Positions 7,901-17,091 are shown, numbered from the stretch's first letter. The stretch is 64,000 bases of DNA from Sunxiuqinia elliptica (GCF_900113005.1 NZ_FONW01000002.1:744001-808000), one strand, 5' to 3'. Notes: generated from the letters alone by a model not told the origin. Numbers and translations: made by a program.

Positions 7901-10900
7901 ATGAAACAGATTCTACTCTTCTTCGCATTGCTTATGGCTGTAGTAACAACTAATGCGCAAGGCCCCACATCTTACACCCTTACAGCTGACGACATAACAG
8001 TGAATGAAGGCGGTGTAATTCTAAGTTGCAACATTAACGATTTTAATACCGAGACCTATGCATTTGGGAATATTATTATTCCACAAACCATCAACAAAGA
8101 GGGCGTTGATATAGCCATTACCAGCATTAACGATTGCGTTTTTATGCTACTTCGCCTAGCAAGTGTAGTAGTTCCAGAAGGAGTAAAAAATATTGGTTAC
8201 CAAGCTTTTTATAGCTGCCATTTAACCAGCATTACGCTTCCCAATGGACTACAAAGCATTGGAGGCTATGCATTCGCCTTTAACAACTTAACCAGCATTA
8301 CGTTCCCCAATGGGTTACTAAACATTCGCAGCTACGCGTTTTCCAGTAACCAGTTAACAAGTGTAACTCTTCCGGAAACATTAATTATCATTGAAGAATG
8401 TGCATTCGCCAACAATAACAACCTTACATTAATTAATCTGCCCAAACACGAGTCAACCCCAGGTTTCGAAGGATGGATTGACTATAATAAGCAAAAGGTG
8501 ATAAAGACCGAAGAGGGCAACTATACCGTATCAAATTTCTATGTTCCCTACTACGCCATTATACCCTATACTCTTACTGCTGACGACGTAACAATTGACA
8601 ACGAAGGGTGTATTATAAGTTGCAATATACTGAAAGGCACAAAGCTAACTATCCCCCAAACCCTAAACAAAGAAGGGCCAGAGATCACCATTACCGGAAT
8701 AGGAAGTAGTGTATTTGCCAGCAGGGGACTTCAGGATATTACGCTTCCAAACAGCATAACCAGCATTGGCGAAGAAGCATTTGCAACTAACAGCTTAACC
8801 AACCTTGTCCTACCCCAGACTCTAAAAAGCATTGGAAATGCTGCATTTTCCTATAACCGATTACAAGGTGTAGACTTTCCTGAAACAGTAACAAGCATTG
8901 GAGAGAGCTCCTTTAGTAGCAATAACATAATGAGCGTAACGCTCTCCGAAAAACTGGTGAACATAGGCTTTAAAGCATTTGCCTATAATGGCAACCTAGC
9001 ATCCATCACCCTACCCAAGCACGACGCAACTCCCGGTTTTACAGGATGGAAGGATGGTAGCGGAGCAATGGTACCTCTAACCGATGGAAACTACACCGTA
9101 AGCGTTTTTGCTACTTCCTACACTGCTTTTATATCGGAGCCACTTGCCCCTGCCGCACCAACACTAGCTGGCAAAACGCACAACAGTATTATCCTTACTG
9201 TAGTTGAAGGCTGTGAGTACAGCATCGACAATGGCACAACATGGCAGGATGCAGTTCTATTCGAGGGGTTGAACGAAAATACCGCGTACACTTTTGTTCA
9301 ACGCTATGCTAAAACTGAAATATCCTTAACCTCTCCGGCAAGTGCCCCATTAACGGTAACTACAGATAAACCTTCTCAATCGGCACCTTCGGCACCAACC
9401 TTAGCAAGTAAAACGCATAACAGCATTACTCTAAACAGCGTGCAAGGCTGCGAGTACAGCATCAACAACGGCACAACATGGCAGGATGCTGTTTTATTTG
9501 ACGGATTAGTTGGTAATACATCGTATATTCTTATTCAACGTTATGCCGAAACTGAAACATTCAGTGCTTCACCCCAAAGTGCTCCATTAACGGTAATTAC
9601 AGATAAAGCCTCTCCTTCGGCACCTGTAGTCCCGGTATTGGCAAGCAAAACGCAAAATAGTATTACTCTTAAGGCAGTTGAAGGTTGCGAATACAGTATT
9701 GACAACGGCTTGAGCTGGCAGCGAGAAGTATTGTTCGAAGGTTTGGAAATGAACACAACTTATATTTTTGTCCAACGCTATTTCGAAACCAATACGGGTT
9801 TTGCTTCTCCATCAAGTGCTCCTTTTATGGTAACGACAAATAAAACACCACAAACAGCACCTGACGCACCAATATTGGTAAGTAGAACATACAACAGTAT
9901 TATCCTTGCTGTAGTTGAAGGCTGCGAGTACAGTATCGACAACGGTGCAACTTGGCAGGATGCGACACTATTTGAAGGCTTGCAGGCGAATTTTAGTTAT
10001 ACTTTCGTTCAGCGTTATGCTGAAACAGAAATGTATAGTGCTTCAGCTATAAGTGCCTCAGTAACGGCGACTACCAAGAAAATCTCTCAATCGGCACCTG
10101 CTGCACCAACCCTTGCTGGCAAAACTGAAAGCAGTATCACTTTAAATGCAAAGGCAGGTTGTGAATACAGTATTGATGGTGGGGGAAGTTGGCAGAATAC
10201 CGTTCTTTTTGATGGATTGGAGAGTGGAACTTCTTATACTTTACTGCAACGTTATGCAAGAACCAGTATACACTATGTTTCACCGGCAAGTGTCCCATTG
10301 ATTGTTGTAACTGAAAAAGCTCAACAATTGGCTCCGGCAGCACCAACACTGGCGTCCAAAACTGAAAACAGTATTACCCTCAATGCAGCAGCTGGCTGTG
10401 AGTACAGTATTGATGGGGGAGTAAGCTGGCAGAGTGACGTTTTGTTTGACGGACTTGAGATTAGTACTGCTTATGTGCTTGTGCAGCGTTATTTTGAAAT
10501 AGATACGCACTATGCTTCAGAGCTAAGTGAAGCATTAACAGTTGTCACAGATAAAGCACAAAAAGCGGCTCCTGTGGCTCCAACACTAGCAAGCAAAACA
10601 GATAGTAGCATCGTTTTGACTGTGCAGGAAGGGTGCGAGTACAGCATCGACAACGGAGAAACATGGCAGGACACTGTTCTATTTGATGGCTTGGATGGTA
10701 ATACTTTGTATAGGCTTATCCAACGTTATGCTGAAACGGACATGTCCCATGCTTCGCTAGCGAGTGAATCATTAACGGTAACAACCGATATTTCAACAGC
10801 AATTGATGAGTTAGAGAACGGAGGGATAAAGTTATACCCTAACCCCTCGAATAATGTGGTAACTGTAAGCAATGCTCCTGTGGGGGCTTGTTTAATTGTA

Positions 10901-11038
10901 TATGATATTTCAGGAGGGATGGTATTACAAACGATGATAACCGATCGCCAACAACTGATTGATGTAAGTCGGTTGAAAAGCGGTGTTTATCTCGTGAAAA
11001 TTGGTGCTGTGCCTCAAAGGTTGATCGTTCAGAAATAG
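7901..11038 (+). CDS. BspA-like repeat surface protein with type IX sorting domain
   Basis: I chose the ATG at 7901 because it opens a clear signal peptide (MKQILLFFALLMAVVTTNAQ); an ATG at 7847 would add 18 unlikely residues. The mature protein holds two tandem modules of about 198 residues, each starting YTLTADD and each containing BspA-type leucine-rich repeats (SITLPNGLQSIGGYAF). Then come seven 79-residue Fn3-like repeats carrying GCEYSIDNG..W, and finally a Por secretion C-terminal domain (KLYPNPSNNVVTV to LIVQK). The protein is therefore predicted to cross the outer membrane by the type IX system and stay at the surface, perhaps in adhesion. Codon choice in the first half is richer in A/C-ending codons than in the neighbours, hinting at separate origin. 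Confidence 0.9.
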   Translation: MKQILLFFALLMAVVTTNAQGPTSYTLTADDITVNEGGVILSCNINDFNTETYAFGNIIIPQTINKEGVDIAITSINDCVFMLLRLASVVVPEGVKNIGYQAFYSCHLTSITLPNGLQSIGGYAFAFNNLTSITFPNGLLNIRSYAFSSNQLTSVTLPETLIIIEECAFANNNNLTLINLPKHESTPGFEGWIDYNKQKVIKTEEGNYTVSNFYVPYYAIIPYTLTADDVTIDNEGCIISCNILKGTKLTIPQTLNKEGPEITITGIGSSVFASRGLQDITLPNSITSIGEEAFATNSLTNLVLPQTLKSIGNAAFSYNRLQGVDFPETVTSIGESSFSSNNIMSVTLSEKLVNIGFKAFAYNGNLASITLPKHDATPGFTGWKDGSGAMVPLTDGNYTVSVFATSYTAFISEPLAPAAPTLAGKTHNSIILTVVEGCEYSIDNGTTWQDAVLFEGLNENTAYTFVQRYAKTEISLTSPASAPLTVTTDKPSQSAPSAPTLASKTHNSITLNSVQGCEYSINNGTTWQDAVLFDGLVGNTSYILIQRYAETETFSASPQSAPLTVITDKASPSAPVVPVLASKTQNSITLKAVEGCEYSIDNGLSWQREVLFEGLEMNTTYIFVQRYFETNTGFASPSSAPFMVTTNKTPQTAPDAPILVSRTYNSIILAVVEGCEYSIDNGATWQDATLFEGLQANFSYTFVQRYAETEMYSASAISASVTATTKKISQSAPAAPTLAGKTESSITLNAKAGCEYSIDGGGSWQNTVLFDGLESGTSYTLLQRYARTSIHYVSPASVPLIVVTEKAQQLAPAAPTLASKTENSITLNAAAGCEYSIDGGVSWQSDVLFDGLEISTAYVLVQRYFEIDTHYASELSEALTVVTDKAQKAAPVAPTLASKTDSSIVLTVQEGCEYSIDNGETWQDTVLFDGLDGNTLYRLIQRYAETDMSHASLASESLTVTTDISTAIDELENGGIKLYPNPSNNVVTVSNAPVGACLIVYDISGGMVLQTMITDRQQLIDVSRLKSGVYLVKIGAVPQRLIVQK
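9145..10800 (+). repeat. Seven tandem 237-bp (79-residue) repeats inside the surface protein gene
   Basis: Each unit begins APxAPxLxSKT, passes through GCEYSI(D/N)NG and VLF(D/E)GL, and ends QRY followed by SAPLTVTTDK. Seven units follow one another without gap. They have diverged at many codon third positions and in the loop between QRY and the last strand, so they are an old array, but long stretches such as the GCEYSI codons remain close to identical. The length fits an Ig/Fn3-like beta sandwich. Confidence 0.88.
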
Positions 11039-11062
11039 CGACTTCTTTATTACTCAATTTGG

Positions 11063-11099
11063 AAGATGGTATTGCTTGGAGGAGTACCATCTTTTTTAT
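11063..11099 (+). terminator. Terminator of the surface protein gene
   Basis: Arms AAGATGGTA (11063-11071) and TACCATCTT (11085-11093) pair perfectly, with a 13-nt loop and a T-tract directly after, 25 bp past the stop codon. Confidence 0.85.
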
Positions 11100-11261
11100 A
11101 AAAGAATAGGAGATAAGTTGTCGTTGAGTTTAAGTAGACAATTCTGTTTTTGGGAATTATGCAGAAAAATGAATGCTTCCTCACTATTTAAAATTCTTGT
11201 GAGTAAAGAGCCTGAGAGGAGGCTTTTATTGATTAATCCAGAATAGCTTATTGGGTGTTGA

Positions 11262-11304
11262 AGCGTATGAAAAATGAAAAGCTAAAATTCATTTTCCATA
11301 CGCT
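11262..11304 (-). terminator. Long inverted repeat at the 3' end of the AspT-type transporter gene
   Basis: Seventeen-base arms (11262-11278 and 11288-11304, outer part AGCGTATG/CATACGCT) with one mismatch surround a 9-nt loop just past the transporter stop codon. The T-tract on the minus strand is poor, so it may act as a 3' stabiliser as much as a terminator. Confidence 0.55.
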
Positions 11305-11310
11305 CTTAAA

Positions 11311-12966
11311 TTATAGAAATACCAGCACCAGGATTTGCGCTAAAAGTACGCGCAAAAACATGACTAGCGGATAAACAGTTGCATATGCTGTTGATTGTGC
11401 CTGGATAGGAGACAACGAGTTGGCGTACTCCAATGCGGGAGGGTCAGTCATTGCTCCTGATAGTAAGCCACAAATCGTTAGATAGTTGAATTTTAAGAGT
11501 CGGGCTATTACGGCAATGATAATGAGCGGAATAATGGTGATTGCTACACCATAAGCCATCCACAAATAGCCTCCATTAACGATTGTACTAACAAAGTGTT
11601 TTCCGGCGGAAAGTCCAACGCAGGCCAGGAATAAGATAATTCCCAACTCGCGAATAAACAGGTTTGCTCCCGGAGTCATGTAAAAGTCAAGCTTTCCGAT
11701 ACGTCCTTTGTGTCCTAAGAATAAAGCAACCAGAAGAGGTCCTCCAGCCAATCCTAATTTAGCAGGAGCAGGAAGTCCCGGAATTGCAAATGGAATACTT
11801 CCAATTAAAACACCAGCAAGAATCCCGATAAACACCGGAATAATATTGGGGTGTGATAGATCTTTCATGGAGTTACCAAGTAGGTTGACTACATCGTTTA
11901 AAGATTTTCGTTCACCAACAATGCGCAGAGTATCACCAAATTCAATACTGTCTTTTTCGTGAGGCATGATTTCGTTTCCGGCCCGAAAGATGCGCGTAAT
12001 ATTAACCGGATATTGACGTGAAATACCAATTTCCTTAATGGTTTTTCCGGCCATTTTTTTATTGGTGAAAACAACATGGCGCATTCCCATTCTGCCTGAA
12101 ATGTTGAGTTCTCCGGTTTTATGGAGTTTTCCAACCTTTAGCTCTAGTGCATTAAACTTTTTTCGACTTGAAACCCCATAGATTACATCGCCATCCTGAA
12201 TTTGATCCTCTTCTTCAGGAACAAAAAAGTCTTTTTCTCGAAAAACCCGGGAAATGACAAACTCCCCGGCTAAAGTTTCTTTTAAGAAAGCAAAAGATTT
12301 CCCGAAAAGAGCTTGGTTGGTTACCGTTAAATTTACTGCAATTAACTTCCCCGAAACTCCGGATACTTTTCCAGAATAGCTTTTAGCTTCTTCTTTAATT
12401 TTCACTCCAAAGAAATAGCGAATGATGAGCATTGTTAAGATGATCCCGATAATCCCAAAAGGATAAGCTACGGCGTATCCCATGCCTGTTAGCTCAGTTA
12501 ATTCCGGATTGCCCATTTGTTCTGTAATAACTTGTTGGGCTGCTCCCAAACCAGGAGTGTTGGTTACAGCTCCACACATAATTCCGGTGATAACCGCAGA
12601 GGGAACATCGAAAATAAGCTTAATGGCAACGGCAATGAAAAAGCCCAGAACGACAATTCCTCCGGCGAGGGCATTGAGTTGTAAACCATCACTTTTAAGT
12701 GATGAAATAAACCGGGGACCAACCTCAAGTCCAATTGAATAGACAAATAGAATTAAGCCAAACTCCTTGACAAAGTGCAACACGTTGGCATCGGTTGTTG
12801 CTCCTAAATGGCCTATCAACAGGCCTGCAAACAGCACACCGGAAATGCCTAGTTTGATGTTGAAAATTTTGATTTTCCCAAGCAGAATACCGATAATCCC
12901 GGTTAAACTGAGGAAAACAAGCGTTGAGGCAGTTCCCGATTGCGTAAATAGTTTTAAAAATTCCAT
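11311..12966 (-). CDS. AspT/YidE/YbjL-type transporter with two RCK_C (TrkA_C) domains
   Basis: A 551-residue membrane protein from the ATG at 12966; the frame could extend 18 residues further, but MEFLKLFTQ is the usual start. It has the two-fold repeat of the aspartate:alanine exchanger family: a hydrophobic half (residues 1-180), two soluble TrkA_C domains in the middle (about 195-365), and a second hydrophobic half. Matching motifs near the end of each half are CGAVTNTPGLGAAQQ and SGAMTDPPALEYAN. Relatives exchange amino acids or dicarboxylates, but most YidE-like members have no proven substrate. It lies about 640 bp downstream of a cobalamin riboswitch on the same strand; whether that controls it is uncertain. 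Confidence 0.88.
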   Translation of the reverse strand: MEFLKLFTQSGTASTLVFLSLTGIIGILLGKIKIFNIKLGISGVLFAGLLIGHLGATTDANVLHFVKEFGLILFVYSIGLEVGPRFISSLKSDGLQLNALAGGIVVLGFFIAVAIKLIFDVPSAVITGIMCGAVTNTPGLGAAQQVITEQMGNPELTELTGMGYAVAYPFGIIGIILTMLIIRYFFGVKIKEEAKSYSGKVSGVSGKLIAVNLTVTNQALFGKSFAFLKETLAGEFVISRVFREKDFFVPEEEDQIQDGDVIYGVSSRKKFNALELKVGKLHKTGELNISGRMGMRHVVFTNKKMAGKTIKEIGISRQYPVNITRIFRAGNEIMPHEKDSIEFGDTLRIVGERKSLNDVVNLLGNSMKDLSHPNIIPVFIGILAGVLIGSIPFAIPGLPAPAKLGLAGGPLLVALFLGHKGRIGKLDFYMTPGANLFIRELGIILFLACVGLSAGKHFVSTIVNGGYLWMAYGVAITIIPLIIIAVIARLLKFNYLTICGLLSGAMTDPPALEYANSLSPIQAQSTAYATVYPLVMFLRVLLAQILVLVFL

Positions 12967-13146
12967 TGATTTTGGTTTAATGAAAGAAAAATGGAAGCAA
13001 GAAATTTGTCCTGCTTCCAATGAGCAATCTATCTAAAACTCGAAAAGAGTAATTAAATTAATTATTGTTTGGTAGCTGTGACCATATTTAGAATGACTGT
13101 TTTCAGTGGCATTCCAATCATAGTGTATGTCGATCCATTTAATGGT

Positions 13147-13467
13147 TTATGGAGAGTGATATCCAACAGTTCTTGGAGGACAATCGAGGCAGATGAAGAA
13201 AAATGAATTCATTTGAGATAAGATGTTGTAAGTTAGGGGTGAAGACGACAAGAAAAACACAGTCTTTAATACCCCTGTCTTTTTTTGGGGATTGACAAAA
13301 CTGTCACGACCTGTTACTTGTTGCGTTTTCCAATCCTTTTGATCTATAGACTTCCCCTCCTGTTGCAGCTTCTTAAGCAAGCTCTGGCCAAGAAAATATT
13401 TCTTGCAAACCGGGTTCATTAACCGATTTGTTCTAATACGAAGTAACCCCAGATTTAATGTAAGCAT
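13147..13467 (-). CDS. Possible small protein downstream of the cobalamin riboswitch
   Basis: A 106-codon frame on the minus strand. Its ATG is preceded by AAAGGA (13475-13480) at a 7-nt spacing, a better ribosome site than most genes here have. The middle part (MNPVCKKYFLGQSLLKKLQ, then KSIDQKDWKTQQ) is protein-like, but the last 35 residues are not, and I recognise no family. It is the first frame after the riboswitch. It may be a real small gene, a leader peptide, or the remains of a lost gene. Confidence 0.3.
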   Translation of the reverse strand: MLTLNLGLLRIRTNRLMNPVCKKYFLGQSLLKKLQQEGKSIDQKDWKTQQVTGRDSFVNPQKKTGVLKTVFFLSSSPLTYNILSQMNSFFFICLDCPPRTVGYHSP

Positions 13468-13606
13468 ACAGCAATCCTTTAATTTAATAATACGACCTTA
13501 ATTTTTTTAGGCGATTAATGAATAGCGAAGGAGACGAAATAGATCAATGTCGTGAATTCGTTCCTGACCATTGCCTTAAACCGCGAAAGCAATTGCCGTT
13601 CATATA

Positions 13607-13768
13607 AATAAGACAGGTCTCCTGGCTTGTCCATTTTGCAGCGCCTTCCCATTTAAAAACTAAACAGTGGCATGTAGCTGAAAAATAAGTTACGGACTTT
13701 ACAGTTGCGCGACAGCTCACGATTTGAACGTGATTCCCTATTAACTCCCTTTCACAGGAGATCTTATT
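13607..13768 (-). promoter_or_regulatory. Cobalamin (B12) riboswitch aptamer
   Basis: Read on the minus strand, this stretch has the conserved blocks of the AdoCbl-class aptamer in order: AATAGGGAAT, GAGCTGTCGCGCAACTGTAA, GCCACTG, AATGGGAAGGCG, and the B12 box AGCCAGGAGACCTGTC. The outer stem P1 is closed by AATAAGA (13762-13768) and TCTTATT (13607-13613). The aptamer points to lower coordinates, towards the 106-codon frame and then the AspT-type transporter. It is not in front of the TonB receptor at 14040-16457, which lies upstream of it and ends in its own terminator. I see no clear expression-platform terminator after it. Confidence 0.92.
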
Positions 13769-13966
13769 CGTAATATTGAAATGAACGCGGCCGCAAAAGT
13801 AAGCCCAGAATAAGGAAAAACAAAGGGAAAACACTTTTTCTTTTTTCGTGATGTGCTTTGTCTTTGTTTATTGTGTTGCTATATAGTGTGTTGTGTGGTG
13901 TGTAATTCTGACTTATGCTCGTTTTTTTTTGAGGCGTGGTCGTTCGGTGGTAAAAAATGATGTTGC

Positions 13967-14013
13967 AAAAAAAAGAGGCAACAACCCGTTAAGGGTTTTC
14001 TGCCTCTTTTTTT
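13967..14013. terminator. Bidirectional terminator after the TonB receptor gene
   Basis: AAAAAAAGAGGCA (ends 13980) pairs with TGCCTCTTTTTTT (14001-14013). The loop contains a second small hairpin, AACCC/GGGTT. A- and T-runs flank the stem on both sides, so it can work on either strand; its main job is to stop the minus-strand TonB receptor transcript before the riboswitch. Confidence 0.88.
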
Positions 14014-14039
14014 GTATAGGGAAAATGTTTTTATGTCAA

Positions 14040-16457
14040 TTAAAAGATGTTGCCAAATTTAACACCAAAGTTTAACGTACGTGGTAACGAAGGACCGTAA
14101 ATATAACCAGCATCACGGTATACGCCTCGGTCATAATCTTTTTGTATTTGATTGAAGATATTCTTGACTCCGGCATAAAACTGCATTTCTGTTTCGTTCC
14201 CAAAATGAAAGTCGTAGTAGAACAAAAGGTCTGCAACCACAAAACCATCTGCTTTTTTCAGCATTTCTCCTTCAATAATATCTCCACGGGAAATTGCATC
14301 CAACACCAATTGTTGTTCTTGTCCTTCAAAATCAGCCGGATTGAGTCCGAAGTGAGGCACATACATGGATCCGGTATAGTTTAACGACAAAGATGTGTTG
14401 AAGTGATGCGATGGTTTCCAAATGAAAGTAGCATATCCATATTGATTTGGGGTGCGCATAAAGTCTTTTGAAACACTGGTTTCTTCATCTCCCCAGGCTT
14501 GAGGCGATTCATAGCGACTGGCTTGAACAGTCAGACCAAGTTGTGCTTCCAGGTGGTCAGATAAGAAAGACTTCCATTCCAGGTTAACGCCGGCAACATA
14601 AGCATCATCTTCAGCATTTATTCGCATGTAAGCGAAATTACCATTATCATCTGTCGGGTAATATTCGTTGGCAAATGGATCTTTTAAGCGGGTGTAAAAT
14701 CCTTCGATCAATACGTCATTCAAGGTGTTTTTTAAGCTAAAAACAGGGTTCAGCGAAGCCGTAAAAGCATTGGAAGTTTCTTGTTTCAGATCCTCCGAAT
14801 TAAAGGTTTCAACCCGGGTCGCATTAACCAGCTCGATGTGCAGGTCTTCATTGAAAACTTGGGGAGCACGGTAACCTTGGGCGTAACCAATACGAAAACG
14901 TACTTCAGGAGAGAATTTGTACATAAGCCCTACTCGTGGCACTAAAACCCCTTTACTTAAATCGTCCTCATCGCTTTCTTTATCAGTTATCCAGTACCGG
15001 TCATAACGAAGGCCGAGAGATAGGTTTACCTTTTCTGATTTCCAATCGTGTTGAATAAATGAACCTAAGGTGTTGACTGATTGCTTAGTTAAAGTCGTGT
15101 TCGCTTCTCCGTTGGCTCCAAGTTTTATGTCATGCAGGTAATCGTTGGTGTTATCAATTCCGAAAATGGTGGTTGAGGGAGCAACTAAAAAGTGATCGGC
15201 ATGAAAACCATAGTGAGCACCAACCGAAGAAGTAAGGTTTTTGGTGTCGCCATAGGCATTTGCATCCTGCTGAGCACCATAATACGAACCTCTTTGTACG
15301 TGCTGGGCAGAAGCGTAAACGGTCAACTTGTCATAGCTTCCGTTGGTAAAAAGATCATACGATAAGTTTCCTCCGGTAATCAAATGGTCCAGTTGCTCAG
15401 TGATATCTGTTTCGTGGGGAAGGAGGTCGAGCTTATTTCCGCCACGGCGAAATTCGCTGATGCGGTAGCCATCCAATGAAATCTTGCTTTTCGCTCCGGG
15501 CTTGTGAAAAACATTAAATCCAAAGGTGGTGTTTTCCAGTTCAACCATTTCTGTAAAGCCGTCACCATTGGCATCATAAGCGTCTCGGTTACGTAGCATG
15601 GAGTATATGTAGCCTCCCGTTTTTCGGTCATCGGTAATGATTGACGCATTCAGGTTAAGTTGCCCATCAGTAGCCAGTTGATCACGGTCTTTAGCTCCAA
15701 CGCCAATAGTTCCAAATCGGCCATCAAAACTGAAAGAGTTTCGATTGGGTTCTTTGGTAATGATATTAACCGTTCCGGCAATGGCATTTCCCCCAAACAG
15801 GGCGGATCCACCTCCACGAACAACTTCCATGCGTTCGACCATATTGGCCGGAATTAGTTCCAGTCCATACACCCCGGCCAGACCGCTAAAAACGGGGCGG
15901 CTATTCATCAGAATTTGGGTGTAGGGGCCTTCCATACCATTCATTCGAAGCTGTGTGAACCCACAATTTTGGCAATTGGTTTCGGTGCGCAGTCCAGGGG
16001 TGAAAACCAACCCTTCAGCAATATTCACCGATTGGGTATTTTGCATCAGTTCTGGTGAAATGGATGTGACAATAACCGGGGCTTCTGCTCTGTTGGTTTG
16101 ATTACGATCGGCAGTAACCACTACACTTTCAATGTTTAAAACATCTTTTTCAATGTCGAATTTTATTTCCAGTGTTTTATTGGCCTCTGTTTGTACTTTT
16201 TTTGAATGACTTTTATAACCAATACCAGTAACCCGGACAGTTAATTCACCTACGGGGAGGTTGATAAGCTGGTAGTGACCAGTTCCATCGGTTGCTGTTC
16301 CGATTGTTGTCCCGTCAATGGTGACATTAATAAAGGGAACATGCTCTCCTTCGCATTGAACGTGTCCTATAATGTTGGCGTCTGTATTTTTTTTCTGTGC
16401 TTGAATTAAAGTTACTGAAGCAAAAAGAATAATTGCAAGGAATGCTATTTTTTTCAT
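14040..16457 (-). CDS. TonB-dependent outer-membrane receptor, probably for a metal complex
   Basis: An 805-residue outer-membrane receptor. A signal peptide (residues 1-20) is followed by a CarboxypepD_reg-like domain (about 28-112), a plug (about 120-235; QLRMNGMEGPYTQILMNSRP and VVRGGGSALFGGNAIAG) and a 22-strand barrel ending in a C-terminal Phe (NFGVKFGNIF). This is a FepA/CirA-type receptor, not a SusC: it has no SusD partner. The plug carries an unusual NCQNCG pair of cysteines (near residue 160). It follows a His-rich small membrane protein by 143 bp and lies across from a DtxR-type regulator, so iron, heme or manganese uptake is likely. The exact ligand cannot be read from the sequence. 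Confidence 0.88.
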   Translation of the reverse strand: MKKIAFLAIILFASVTLIQAQKKNTDANIIGHVQCEGEHVPFINVTIDGTTIGTATDGTGHYQLINLPVGELTVRVTGIGYKSHSKKVQTEANKTLEIKFDIEKDVLNIESVVVTADRNQTNRAEAPVIVTSISPELMQNTQSVNIAEGLVFTPGLRTETNCQNCGFTQLRMNGMEGPYTQILMNSRPVFSGLAGVYGLELIPANMVERMEVVRGGGSALFGGNAIAGTVNIITKEPNRNSFSFDGRFGTIGVGAKDRDQLATDGQLNLNASIITDDRKTGGYIYSMLRNRDAYDANGDGFTEMVELENTTFGFNVFHKPGAKSKISLDGYRISEFRRGGNKLDLLPHETDITEQLDHLITGGNLSYDLFTNGSYDKLTVYASAQHVQRGSYYGAQQDANAYGDTKNLTSSVGAHYGFHADHFLVAPSTTIFGIDNTNDYLHDIKLGANGEANTTLTKQSVNTLGSFIQHDWKSEKVNLSLGLRYDRYWITDKESDEDDLSKGVLVPRVGLMYKFSPEVRFRIGYAQGYRAPQVFNEDLHIELVNATRVETFNSEDLKQETSNAFTASLNPVFSLKNTLNDVLIEGFYTRLKDPFANEYYPTDDNGNFAYMRINAEDDAYVAGVNLEWKSFLSDHLEAQLGLTVQASRYESPQAWGDEETSVSKDFMRTPNQYGYATFIWKPSHHFNTSLSLNYTGSMYVPHFGLNPADFEGQEQQLVLDAISRGDIIEGEMLKKADGFVVADLLFYYDFHFGNETEMQFYAGVKNIFNQIQKDYDRGVYRDAGYIYGPSLPRTLNFGVKFGNIF

Positions 16458-16599
16458 CTTATTTTATTGTTTTCTATATGTTTATAATATTCTTCGGGGC
16501 AGTTCTCGCCTCGGAGAATGTCATGTAGAACTATTTCCTCCGGCTTGGATGGAAAAGTAGGGATGTCAAATCAGGAGATTTGGCTATCCTAAATCCTAT

Positions 16600-16968
16600 T
16601 TAAAACAATGAATAAGGGGGAGCTCTTCCTTTTGTGCAGTGCCTAAAAGCTGAACGATAATTGTGTTTTGAGGTGAAAAAGCCTTGGGCGATTTCAGATC
16701 GGAATATGCTCAATGTTAACAACAACGCAGCAAAAAAGAGGAGCTGAAGATGCGAAATGAGGGTCAACTCATTTGAGCTGTGGTTATGCTTTTTAAAAGG
16801 TGCTGAATCTTGCCCTTTATTATACGGGTGGGCATGAACCACGATTTTTCCGTTGGTTAGCTTATGTGCATGGAGAAAAACGACATTATTAACAACAAGC
16901 AGCCCCATGGCAACGATGACCAGGCTTGCAACCAGTTGTTTTATTTTGTGGGTTAATGTCGTTTTCAT
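16600..16968 (-). CDS. Small histidine-rich membrane protein
   Basis: A 122-residue protein with an N-terminal hydrophobic segment (about 10-30), a loop with many histidines (HAHKLTNGKIVVHAHPYNKG and KKHNHSS), and a second hydrophobic segment (about 88-105). The His-rich loop should face the periplasm and could bind a transition metal. It is the first gene of the minus-strand unit leading to the TonB receptor and shares its upstream region with the divergent DtxR-type regulator. A periplasmic metal-handling role fits, but no named family is recognised. Confidence 0.75.
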   Translation of the reverse strand: MKTTLTHKIKQLVASLVIVAMGLLVVNNVVFLHAHKLTNGKIVVHAHPYNKGQDSAPFKKHNHSSNELTLISHLQLLFFAALLLTLSIFRSEIAQGFFTSKHNYRSAFRHCTKGRAPPYSLF

Positions 16969-17046
16969 AATTAGATGAAACAGATTTTTCCTAAAAGTGT
17001 TGTCAAATTATAAAATTTTATACTTTATGTTGTACAAATATATAAA

Positions 17047-17062
17047 GTTAGATTAGTCTAAC
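17047..17062. promoter_or_regulatory. Predicted DtxR/MntR-type operator
   Basis: GTTAGA-TTAG-TCTAAC, with six perfect base pairs per arm, lies between the His-rich membrane gene and the divergent DtxR-type gene. Iron- and manganese-responsive DtxR-family regulators bind palindromes of this kind. It overlaps the place where the -33 element of the regulator promoter should be, so binding would block that promoter. A second perfect palindrome, TATAAAATTTTATA (17009-17022), lies nearer the divergent gene. Confidence 0.6.
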
Positions 17063-17083
17063 AATTTTATTTGAATAATATTT

Positions 17084-17091
17084 TATCTTTG
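17084..17091 (+). promoter_or_regulatory. Bacteroidetes-type -7 promoter element of the DtxR-type gene
   Basis: TATCTTTG matches the Bacteroidetes -7 consensus TAnnTTTG exactly and would start transcription near 17098, about ten bases before the ATG. A clear -33 TTTG at the usual spacing is not present, which may mean dependence on another factor. Confidence 0.45.

Noticed and set aside
9145-10800. Regular repeats as a CRISPR array
   Set aside because: The 237-bp units are coding, in frame with a surface protein, and have no spacer structure.
13421-13436. TTAACCGATTTGTT near 13430 as a fourth LacI-type operator
   Set aside because: Only the core matches; the arms do not pair, and it is far from any sugar gene.
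13544-13834. Minus-strand 96-codon frame
   Set aside because: It lies across the cobalamin riboswitch; the conserved RNA blocks explain the sequence fully.
13893-14075. Plus-strand 60-codon frame
   Set aside because: It runs through the bidirectional terminator and into the antisense of the TonB receptor gene; no family features.
14040-16457. TonB receptor as a B12 (BtuB) receptor controlled by the nearby riboswitch
   Set aside because: The riboswitch lies downstream of the gene, on the same strand and beyond its terminator, so it cannot control it; neighbouring genes point to metal uptake.
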